Below are positions 39,676-49,982 of a stretch of DNA of 64,000 nt, piece after piece. The stretch spans positions 37,443 to 101,442 of the forward strand of contig JAUCBJ010005143.1 in NCBI GenBank assembly GCA_032718475.1. Direction: 5' to 3'. Made by a program: the position numbers and the translations under genes. Numbering within the stretch: position 1 is the first letter of the stretch; each line of letters opens with the position of its first letter. Under the pieces are notes generated by a model. It did no database searches, was not told where the DNA came from, and saw nothing but the letters and a program-made list of their open reading frames with translations. The stretch is from Nemertoderma westbladi (Eukaryota > Xenacoelomorpha > Nemertodermatida > Nemertodermatidae).

Positions 39676-39752
39676 GGAATGCGGAATGCGGAATTGAACT
39701 CGGTACCTAGAGATCCAACGTCCAACGCTCTACCAACTTCGCCACTGTGCCG
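39676..39752 (-). mobile_element. tRNA-like sequence, probable SINE head
   Basis: On the minus strand, tggcgaagttggtagagcg fits a pol III A box and tRNA D-arm, and gagttcaattcc fits a B box at normal spacing. An acceptor-stem pairing is not convincing, and the sequence runs on into a non-tRNA body (gattggtagtaagccattca), so a SINE head or tRNA pseudogene is more likely than a working tRNA gene. It differs from the SINE at 5311 and 60110, so it is a second tRNA-related family. Confidence 0.6.
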
Positions 39753-39928
39753 TATGAAGCCTTATTACTAAAAATTAACTGGAAATGACCAACATCGGAG
39801 TGAATACTAGAGGTCCTCGTAATCCTGGTTGAGTCGTGGGGATCTTAAACGAAGTTTTTTTATTATATAAACCAAATTTAGGACGGAGTTTTTTTTTACT
39901 ATTACCTTTTCAACCTTATTTCTTCTAG

Positions 39929-40133
39929 TTACGTGGCCGTATACGGGAGTGTCTACGCTATTGCCGACATCGCATTCTGTATCGGATTTGCTGTGGGGCC
40001 CGCCCTCAGTGGTTACATCGTGGAACGGATTGGTTTCCCGTGGTTAACCCGCGGTGTCGCCATTATTAATATCCTCTACGCTCCGCTCTGCATATTCCTG
40101 AGGAATCCTCCCGCGAAAAAAGACGAAAATAAA
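39929..40133 (+). CDS. Vesicular monoamine transporter (SLC18 family), exon with TM11-TM12
   Basis: Exon of 205 nt: the first base completes the split Arg codon and 68 codons follow, ending at AAA before a donor (gttagt at 40134). The peptide reads [20 protein letters not shown], then [34 protein letters not shown]. These are segments 11 and 12 and the start of the cytosolic tail of VMAT. The Asp of YAIADIAF aligns with Asp426 of human VMAT2, and its spacing of 27 residues from the segment-10 Asp in the previous exon is the family spacing. Seven residues after it, a Phe stands where human VMAT2 has the ligand-contacting Tyr433. The remaining tail exon was not found. If the donor is not used, the frame adds 17 codons and stops at TAG 40185-40187, at the start of array 3. 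Confidence 0.92.
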
Positions 40134-40169
40134 GTTAGTTGCATCTCATTAACGGGGGCATCCAAGGTT

Positions 40170-43100
40170 TGGGAACACCCAAAGTAGGAACAAGGGAACA
40201 CGTTATGTTGGAACAAGGGAACACGTTATGTTGGAACAAGGGAACACGTTATGTTGGAACAAGGGAACACGTTATGATGGAACAAGGGAACACGTTATGT
40301 TGGATCAAGGGAACACGTTATGTTGGAACAAGGGAACACGTTATGTTGGAACAAGGGAACACGTTATGATGGAACAAGGGAACACGTTATGTTGGAACAA
40401 GGGAACCCTTATGTAGGAACGTGGAATACCTTATGTTGGAAAAGGGAACAGGAAACACCTCATTTAGGAACGGGGGACACATTATGTGGGAACGGGGAAC
40501 ACCTCATGTACGAACGGGGAACACCTCATGTAGGAACGGGGAACACCTCATGTAGAATGGAGATCACCTCATGTAGGAACGGGGAAACACCTCATGTAGG
40601 AACGGGGAACACCTTATGTAGGAAAAGGGAACACCCCATTTAGGAACGGGGGACACATTTTGTGGGAACGGGGAACTCCTTAGGTAGGAACGGGGAGAAC
40701 CTTATGTTGGAACGGGGAACCCCTTATGTTGGAAAAGGGACCACCTTATGTTGGTAAAGGGAACATCTCATGTAGGGAAAGGGAACACCTTATGTTGGAA
40801 AATGAAACACCTTATGTAGAAACGATGAACAAATTATGTAGGAACGAGGCACACCTTATGTAGGAACGGGGAACACCTCATGTAGGAACGGGGAACACCT
40901 CATGTAGGAACGGGGAAAACCTTAGGTAGGAACGGGGAAAACCTTATGTTGGAAAAGGGAACAATTTATGTAGGAACGGGGAACACCTTATGATGGAAAA
41001 GGGAACACCTCATGTAGGAAAATAGAACACCTTAGGTAGGAACGAGGAACACCTTATGTTGGAAAATGGAACACCTTATGTAGGAACGGGGAACACCTCA
41101 TTTAGACTGGAGATCACCTCATGTAGGAACGGGGAACACCTCATGTAGACTGGAGATCACTTTATGTAGGAACGGGGAACACCTCATGTAGACTGGAGAT
41201 CACCTCATGTAGGAACGGGGAACACCTCATGTAGACTGGAGATCACCTCATGTAGGAACGGGGAACACCTCATGTAGACTGGAGATCACCTCATGTAGGA
41301 ACGGGGAACACCTCATGTAGACTGGAGATCACCTCATGTAGGAACGGGGAACACCTCATGTAGACTGGAGATCACCTCATGTAGGAACGGGGAACACCTC
41401 ATGTAGACTGGAGATCACCTCATGTAGAATGGAGATCACCTCATGTAGGGACGGGGAACACCTCATGTAGACTGGAGATCACCTCATGTATGAACGGGGA
41501 ACACCTCATGTAGACTGGAGATCACCTCATGTAGGAACGGGGAACACCTCATGTAGACTGGAGATCACCTCATGTAGGAACGGGGAACACCTCATGTAGA
41601 CTGGAGATCACCTCATGTAGGAACGGGGAACACCTCATGTAGACTGGAGATCACCTCATGTAGGAAGGGGGAACACCTCATGTAGACTGGAGATCACCTC
41701 ATGTAGGAACGGGGAACACCTCATGTAGACTGGAGATCACCTCATGTAGGAACGGGGAACACCTCATGTAGACTGGAGATCACCTCATGTAGGAACGGGG
41801 AACACCTCATGTAGACTGGAGATCACCTCATGTAGGAACGGGGAACACCTCATGTAGACTGGAGATCACCTCATGTAGGAACGGGGAACACCTCATGTAG
41901 ACTGGAGATCACCTCATGTAGGAACGGGGAACACCTCATGTAGGAACGGGGAACACCTCATGTAGACTGGAGATCACCTTATGTAGGAACGGGGAACACC
42001 TCATGTAGACTGGAGATCACCTCATGTAGGAACGGGGAACACCTCATGTAGACTGGAGATCACCTCATGTAGGAACGGGGAACACCTCATGTAGACTGGA
42101 GATCGCCTCATGTAGGAACGGGGAACACCTCATGTAGACTGGAGATCACCTCATGTAGGAAAGGGGAACACCTCATGTAGACTGGAGATCACCTCATGTA
42201 GGAACGGGGAACACCTCTTGTAGGAACTGGGAACACCTCATGTAGGAACGGGGAACACCTCATGTAGACTGGAGATCACCTCATGTAGGAACGGGGAACA
42301 CCTCATGTAGACTGGAGATCACCTCATGTAGGAACGGGGAACACCTCATGTAGACTGGAGATCACCTCATGTAGGAACGGGGAACACCTCATGTAGACTG
42401 GAGATCACCTCATGTAGGAACGGGGAACACCTCATGTAGACTGGAGATCACCTCATGTAGGAAGGGGGAACACCTCATGTAGACTGGAGATCACCTCATG
42501 TAGGAACGGGGAACACCTCATGTAGACTGGAGATCACCTCATGTAGGAACGGGGAACACCTCATGTAGGAACTGGGAACACCTCATGTAGGAACGTGGAA
42601 CACCTCATGTAGACTGGAGATCACCTCATGTAGGAACGGGGAACACCTCATGTAGACTGGAGATCACCTCATGTAGGAACGGGGAACACCTCATGTTGAC
42701 TGGAGATCACCTCATGTAGGAACGGGGAACACCTCATGTAGGAACGGGGAACACCTCATGTAGACTGGAGATCACCTCATGTAGGAACGGGGAACACCTC
42801 ATGTAGACTGGAGATCACCTCATGTAGGAACGGGGAACACCTCATGTAGACTGGAGATCACCTCATGTAGGAACGGGGAACACCTCATGTAGACTGGAGA
42901 TCACCTCATGTAGGAACGGGGAACACCTCATGTAGACTGGAGATCACCTCATGTAGGAAAGGGGAACACCTCATGTAGACTGGAGATCACCTCATGTAGG
43001 AACGGGGAACACCTCTTGTAGGAACTGGGAACACCTCATGTAGGAACGGGGAACACCTCATGTAGACTGGAGATCACCTCATGTAGAATGGAGATCACCT

Positions 43101-45350
43101 CATGTAGGGACGGGGAACACCTCATGTAGACTGGAGATCACCTCATGTAGGAACGGGGAACACCTCATGTAGACTGGAGATCACCTCATGTAGGAACGGG
43201 GAACACCTCATGTAGACTGGAGATCACCTCATGTAGGAACGGGGAACACCTCATGTAGACTGGAGATCACCTCATGTAGGAACGGGGAACACCTCATGTA
43301 GACTGGAGATCACCTCATGTAGGAAGGGGGAACACCTCATGTAGACTGGAGATCACCTCATGCAGGAACGGGGAACACCTCATGTAGACTGGAGATCACC
43401 TCATGTAGGAACGGGGAACACCTCATGTAGACTGGAGATCACCTCATGTAGGAAGGGGGAACACCTCATGTAGACTGGAGATCACCTCATGTAGGAACGG
43501 GGAACACCTCATGTAGACTGGAGATCACCTCATGTAGGAACGGGGAACACCTCATGTAGACTGGAGATCACCTCATGTAGGAACGGGGAACACCTCATGT
43601 AGGAACGGGGAACACCTCATGTAGACTGTAGATCACCTCATGTAGGAACGGGGAACACCTCATGTAGACTGGAGATCACCTCATGTAGGAACGGGGAACA
43701 CCTCATGTAGACTGGAGATCGCCTCATGTAGGAACGGGGAACACCTCATGTAGACTGGAGATCACCTCATGTAGGAAAGGGGAACACCTCATGTAGACTG
43801 GAGATCACCTCATGTAGGAACGGGGAACACCTCTTGTAGGAACTGGGAACACCTCATGTAGGAACGGGGAACACCTCATGTAGACTGGAGATCACCTCAT
43901 GTAGGAACGGGGAACACCTCATGTAGACTGGAGATCACCTCATGTAGGAACGGGGAACACCTCATGTAGACTGGAGATCACCTCATGTAGGAACGGGGAA
44001 CACCTCATGTAGACTGGAGATCACCTCATGTACGAACGGAGAACACCTCATGTAGACTGGAGATCACCTCATGTAGGAACGGGGAACACCTCATGTAGGA
44101 ACTGGGAACACCTCATGTAGGAACGTGGAACACCTCATGTAGACTGGAGATCACCTCATGTAGGAACGGGGAACACCTCATGTAGACTGGAGATCACCTC
44201 ATGTAGGAACGGGGAACACCTCATGTTGACTGGAGATCACCTCATGTAGGAACGGGGAACACCTCATGTAGGAACGGGGAACACCTCATGTAGACTGGAG
44301 ATCACCTCATGTAGGAACGGGGAACACCTCATGTAGACTGGAGATCACCTCATGTAGGAACGGGGAACACCTCATGTAGACTGGAGATCACCTCATGTAG
44401 GAACGGGGAACACCTCATGTAGACTGGAGATCACCTCATGTAGGAACGGGGAACACCTCATGTAGACTGGAGATCACCTCATGTAGGAAAGGGGAACACC
44501 TCATGTAGACTGGAGATCACCTCATGTAGGAACGGGGAACACCTCTTGTAGGAACTGGGAACACCTCATGTAGGAACGGGGAACACCTCATGTAGACTGG
44601 AGATCACCTCATGTAGGAACGGGGAACACCTCATGTAGACTGGAGATCACCTCATGTAGGAACGGGGAACACCTCATGTAGACTGGAGATCACCTCATGT
44701 AGGAACGGGGAACACCTCATGTAGACTGGAGATCACCTCATGTAGGAACGGGAAACACCTCATGTAGGAACGGGGAACACCTCATGTAGGAACGGGGAAC
44801 ACCTCATGTTGACTGGAGATCACCTCATGTAGGAACGGGGAACACCTCATGTAGGAACGGGGAACACCTCATGTAGGAACGGGGAACACCTCATGTAGAC
44901 TGGAGATCACCTCATGTAGGAACGGGGAACACCTCATGTAGACTGGAGATCACCTCATGTAGGAACGGGGAACACCTCATGTAGGAACGGGGAACACCTC
45001 ATGTAGGAACGGGGAACACCTCATGTAGACTGGAGATCACCTCATGTAGGAACGGGGAACACCACGTGTAGGAACTGGGAACACCTCATGTAGGAACGGG
45101 GAACACCTCATGTAGACTGGAGATCACCTCATGTAGGAACGGGGAACACCTCTTGTAGACAGGAGATCACCTCATGTAGGAACGGGGAACACCTCATGTA
45201 GACTGGAGATCACCTCATGTAGGAACGGGGAACACCTCATGTAGACTGGAGATCACATCATGTAGGAACGGGGAACACCTCATGTAGACTGGAGATCACC
45301 TCATGTAGGAACGGGGAACACCTCATGTAGACTGGAGATCACCTCATGTA
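40170..45350. repeat. 22/43-bp satellite array (array 3)
   Basis: It starts 36 bp after the VMAT exon. 40188-40410 is a 23-bp unit (ggaacaagggaacacgttat plus gtt). 40410-41100 is a heterogeneous zone of 22-23-bp monomers such as ggaacggggaacacctcatg plus ta. From about 41100 a 43-bp dimer dominates: one 22-bp monomer followed by a 21-bp variant gactggagatcacctcatgt plus a. The right end is abrupt at 45350. Occasional two- or three-monomer runs without the variant mark local exchange. The strand is nominal. The array is probably in the next VMAT intron, or just 3' of the gene if that exon is terminal. Confidence 0.96.
42000..44615. repeat. Block duplication of about 1.1 kb within array 3
   Basis: Rare variants recur in order: gatcgcctca at 42101/43717 and cctcttgta at 42214/43830, both 1616 bp apart; then actgggaaca with gaacgtggaa at 42571/44101, tcatgttgac at 42691/44221 and cctcttgta at 43012/44542, all 1530 bp apart. 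The two offsets differ by 86 bp, exactly two 43-bp dimers. So a block of roughly 42.0-43.1 kb was copied to 43.6-44.6 kb and then lost or gained two dimers. Confidence 0.8.
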
Positions 45351-46990
45351 CCATCTTACACCTTGTTTTCAAACAATCCTCAATTGAGTTAATAGTACCA
45401 ATTATTTGGCAATCTCATATGTGAATGATTACCTCTACTACCTGAACTGTCATATATAATTGAAGAGGAATTTGTTGTAATTCCGTTGCATCTCAAATAA
45501 TAGTAAAGAACAATATGGGAACTTTGAGTTTGTTTTCAAACGTGGGTGTCGCGGGTATCGGTTCCTTATAAATCTCACCTACTGCCAACAGGATGTGTAG
45601 TTAGTTAACTTACTTGGCAATAAATAGGTTGACGAGCGTTCGCTTTATTGGCACCAAATTATATCATTATAGCCACCAATTTGTCAGTTCGGTGCCAGAA
45701 ATAAGTTTCTATGAGCTAAGTTAGGCCCATATGTTTATTAAAGGAACACCTTTAATAATTAAATTTACACTTATTAATTACATTGTTAATTATCATCTAT
45801 TTGCTGCCTTACTATTAGATAGTTCCCTGTATGTTTTGCACTAATTAGTGCGTTTTACTATCATTTTGTTCCAATAATTTACAGTATTATTTTATCTAGA
45901 CCTTTTTATCGTTCACACCACGTGCTTCTAATTAATACACTTTATTCTAAAGTAATTAATTATATAGTTTAACTGGAATGCCGATAAACTTGTTAATAAT
46001 ATTTGGCTAAAAATTAGTTCCTGTCTCTCTGATACTAAGATCGACTATGTTGTAACAACACGAGGAATGTTAATGGCTAAACTCTTAAGTTTCTTTGTAC
46101 TGCCATTAAGAATAAGGCCACTACACTGTATTAGTCAGTTATACGTTACAATGGTGGTAGGGTTGCGATTGGATGTGGAAACGAAAGTCATTGTGTTAAA
46201 AGTTAATTGTTCCAGATTGCGAGTGACCCTCCGACCTCATTGTGTATCGAATCTGTTTATAGGCGGTACGATGAACTCCAATACATATTATAATATAATA
46301 GCGTCACTGAACCAAAAATTTAAAATATTGATTAAAGTGAACGTCTTGTCCTTTTGAGTTCCCACATTCAATAATTGATCTCCATTGTGTTGTAAATGTA
46401 TGAGTTGAGGCCCTGTTGTAGCGCTGCCCCCCTGGAATTAGCGGTAAGCTTGCTGGAATAGGATGCAGACAGCTGGAATTTATGGTTTAATAGAACGCGA
46501 TCAGACTGTTTAACCCATATGGTACGCAATCGATAATGCTTCGTTATACACAGAAGGATACCATAACGTTATAGTCAACCTGAGATGATATTACTTCAGT
46601 ATATAATTAAAATATTCATTCTCGGACATTATTATAATTATTTATTTATAATAATATATATAATATATCACTCTATATATCACTCTATATATCACTCTCT
46701 ACTAAATGTGTTCTAAATGCTCTCTACTAAATACTATCGACTATTTCTATATGCCGATTATTGCTTTAAGATTTAATAATATTCTAGTGATATTAGTTAT
46801 TTATGTATATTTTAAATATTATTGCTCTTTGTTCATTTTATTTAATGATTTTGTAGTTAAATTGTCGATCACGAAGTTAATTATTGCAACTTATAACTTA
46901 ATTTAATTTCCTTGATACGAATTTCCTGATAATAATATTGTTCAAACCTGGAAATATCTGGTATTATTCAATCTCGGTTATCTCCGCTTG
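45351..46990. other. AT-rich spacer between array 3 and the four-TM ORF
   Basis: No homology that I recognise. It is mostly AT-rich, with a tataa-like stretch near 45567 and a short tatatcactc repeat near 46670-46700. Open frames at 46073-46357 and 46706-46906 are of low complexity or lack family features. The missing VMAT tail exon and any 5' exon of the downstream gene could lie here, but I cannot identify either. Confidence 0.5.
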
Positions 46991-47782
46991 ATGGCGCGTA
47001 ATTCTAGTAGTTACGGCGGAACCTACGGTTCCCATTGGACGTCAGACGAGTCAGACAGTGACGACTTCCGGTCGACTACGCGGTATAAACCGACGCTGCC
47101 GCCCCGTGAGATTACAATCGTACCGACGTCGAACAACACGAGATACAAAGAACTCCGACCGCCACCGACGCCGCACCACCAACAGACAGACCCATTCAGT
47201 ACCGGTACCGGTAGCACTAAACGCCGACCCCATATCGTTAAAATATACTACTTATTGACTCTGGAATGCGGAATTAATGTAGTTCTACTCATAATGGGAT
47301 TAATTTTAATTACAAATTTTTCACAACGAACCGAACCGTCGCGGTCTGAGACTCGGGAGTTGGTACAGACAGCAGCTGTTGTGTTCGCCAGTCTGGTGGT
47401 CTCTTGCGGGTCCGTAGGCCTAACAACCTCCTTCTTACTGATTCTTTATACCAATAAACTATGCCATCTACCGGATGGCGATAGTATTGCATTGCGTTTT
47501 GTAGTGCGTTGCTACGTTATGCAATCGCTTACCGTGTTTTGTATCATTGCCGGTGTTATTTTGCTGCTAATTGCTATTATTCTGTTTATTTTCGTGGAAC
47601 TCCAATTGCCGCCAGCGATTGCGACGGCTTCAATGCTCGCAGCAACTTCCATCATCATCATCGCAATTGCGTTATTTATAACGCGGTCCTGGAATCACGA
47701 GAAAAATAACGCGCGTCTTGATTACGTTAAAACAACTGAAAGTGTCCACAATAACCACGTACGGTTAACGACATTGGTGTGA
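46991..47782 (+). CDS. Uncharacterised four-transmembrane protein, 263 aa
   Basis: Function not recognised. The start is the ATG at 46991 (MARNSSSYGG); the TTG just before it is not a plausible start. Residues 1-82 are hydrophilic, rich in Ser, Asp, Pro and Thr, with an acidic SDESDSDD patch and a proline run (PPPTP) near 57-61. Four hydrophobic segments follow at about 85-110, 124-153, 174-202 and 208-231, then a 30-residue polar tail. The layout (long cytosolic N-tail, four TM helices, short C-tail) recalls MARVEL- or tetraspan-type vesicle and junction proteins, but no diagnostic motif is visible. The tail ends TTLV, which fits a class I PDZ ligand. The last ten codons and the TGA are the first unit of the 34-bp array. 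The tail holds two similar stretches, YVKTTESV and HVRLTTLV. It may be a single-exon gene, a last exon, or nested in VMAT. The Kozak context is weak apart from G at +4. Confidence 0.7.
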   Translation: MARNSSSYGGTYGSHWTSDESDSDDFRSTTRYKPTLPPREITIVPTSNNTRYKELRPPPTPHHQQTDPFSTGTGSTKRRPHIVKIYYLLTLECGINVVLLIMGLILITNFSQRTEPSRSETRELVQTAAVVFASLVVSCGSVGLTTSFLLILYTNKLCHLPDGDSIALRFVVRCYVMQSLTVFCIIAGVILLLIAIILFIFVELQLPPAIATASMLAATSIIIIAIALFITRSWNHEKNNARLDYVKTTESVHNNHVRLTTLV

Positions 47783-49982
47783 AAATAACCACATACGGTT
47801 AACGACATTGGTGTGAAAATAACCACGTACGTTTAACGACATTGGTGTGAAAATAACCACATACGGTTAACGACATTGGTGTTTAAATAACCACGTACGG
47901 TTAACGACATTGGTGTGAAAATAACCACATACGGTTAACGACATTGGTGTTTAAATAACCACGTACGGTTAACGACATTGGTGTGAAAATAACCATATAC
48001 GGTTAACGACATTGGTGTTTAAATAACCACGTACGGTTAACGACATTGGTGTGAAAATAACCACATACGGTTAACGACATTGGTGTTTAAATAACCACGT
48101 ACGGTTAACGACATTAGTGTGACTATAACCACGTACGGTTAACGACATTGGTGTGAAAATAACCACGTATGGTTAACGACATTGGTGTGAAAATAACCAC
48201 GTACGGTTAACGACATTGGTGTGAAAATAACCACATACGGTTAACGACATTGGTGTGAAAATAACCACATACGGTTAACGACATTGGTGTGAAAATAACC
48301 TCATACGGTTAATGACATTATTGGTGTGAAAATAACCACATAGGGTTACGGTTAATGTCATTGGTGTGATAATAACCACATACGGTTAACGACATTGGTG
48401 TGAAAATAACCACATACGGTTAACGACATTGGTGTGAAAATAACCACATACGGTTAACGACATTGGTGTGAAAATAACCTCATACGGTTAATGACATTAT
48501 TGGTGTGAAAATAACCACATACAGTTAACGACATTGGTTTGAAAATAACCACATTTGGTTAACGACATTGGTGTGAAAATAACCACATAGGGTTACGGTT
48601 AATGTCATTGGTGTGATAATAACCACATACGGTTAACGACATTGGTGTGAAAATAACCACATACGGTTAACGTCATTGGTGTGAAAATAACCACATACGG
48701 TTAACGACATTGGTGTGAAAATAACCACATTTGGTTAACGACATTGTTGTGAAAATAACCACGTACGGTTAACGACATTGGTGTGAAAATAACCACATAC
48801 GGTTAACGACATTGGTGTGAAAATAACCACGTACGGTTAACGACATTGGTGTGAAAATAACCACATACGGTTAACGACATTGGTGTGAAAATAACCACAT
48901 ACGGTTAACGACATTGGTGTCAAAATAACCACATTTGGTTAACGACATTGGTGTGAAAATAACCACATACGGTTAACGACATTGGTGTGAAAATAACCAC
49001 ATACGGTTAACGACATTGGTGTTTAAATAACCACGTACAGTTAACGACATTGGTGTGAAAATAACCACATACAGTTAACGACATTGGTGTGAAAATAACC
49101 ACATACGGTTAACGACATTGGTGTGAAAATAACCACATACGGTTAACGACATTGGTGTGAAAATAACCACATACGGTTAACGACATTGGTGTGAAAATAA
49201 CCACATACGGTTAATGACATTGGTGTGAAAATAACCACATACGGTTAACGACATTGGTGTGAAAATAACCACATACGGTTAACGACATTGGTGTGAAAAT
49301 AACAACATACGGTTAATGACATTGGTGTGAAAATAACCACATACGGTTAACGACATTGGTGTTAAAATAACCACATACGGTTAACGACATAGGTGTGAAA
49401 ATAACCACATACGGTTAACGACATTGGTGTGAAAATAACCACATACGGTTATCGACATTGGTGTGAAAATAACCACATACGGTTAATGACATTGGTGTGA
49501 AAATAACCACATACGGTTAACGACATTGGTGTGTTAATAACCACATACGGTTAACGACATTGCTGTGAATATAACCACATACGGTTAACGACATTGGTGT
49601 GAAAATAACCACATACGGTTAACGACATTGGTGTGAAAATAACCACATACAGTTAACGATATTATTGGTGTGATAATAACCACATACAGTTAACGATATT
49701 GGTGTGAAAATAACCACATACGGTTAACGACATTGGTGTGAAAATAACCACATACGGTTAACGACATTGGTGTGAAAATAACCACACACGGTTAACGACA
49801 TTGGTGTGAAAATAACCACATAATGACATTGGTGTGAAAATAACCACATACGGTTAACGACATTGGTGTGACTAACCACATACAGTTAACGACATTGGTG
49901 TTAAAATAACCACATACAGTTAACGACATTGGTTTGAAAATAACCACATTTGGTTAACGACATTGGTGTGAAAATAACCACG

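Larger units (their letters stand above)
5800..39928 (+). other. 34.1-kb VMAT intron made almost wholly of satellite
   Basis: The donor gtacgt at 5800 and the acceptor ttatttcttctag ending at 39928 join in phase: the split codon CG|T gives Arg, and the joined reading passes from YLVDLR into [10 protein letters not shown], as in VMATs across animals. Inside, 5806-5991 is unique sequence without recognisable features, 5992-39234 is the 58-bp array, and 39235-39928 is AT-rich sequence with a tRNA-like element. No additional exon is visible. Confidence 0.85.

Noticed and set aside
39676-39752. Functional tRNA gene
   Set aside because: A and B boxes are present but a proper acceptor stem and cloverleaf are not convincing; a SINE head or tRNA pseudogene fits better.
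5684-40133. VAChT (vesicular acetylcholine transporter) identity for the two exons
   Set aside because: [18 protein letters not shown] and FPWL...[17 protein letters not shown] follow VMAT wording more closely than VAChT; a basal SLC18 member cannot be wholly excluded.
40139-40643. Overlapping frames with repeated MLEQGNTLCWNKGTRY-type peptides
   Set aside because: Pure translation of the 23-bp units of array 3 after the VMAT exon; no independent gene features.
46073-46357. Possible small gene of about 94 codons in the spacer
   Set aside because: No recognisable domain, AT-driven composition and no conservation signal visible; kept only as a spacer remark.
46706-46906. 66-codon hydrophobic frame
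   Set aside because: Encoded by very AT-rich DNA (Ile/Tyr/Leu/Asn-biased); such frames arise by chance.
47023-47709. Several 60-66-codon frames overlapping the four-TM ORF
   Set aside because: Shadow frames of the 263-codon ORF, which alone has coherent membrane segments.
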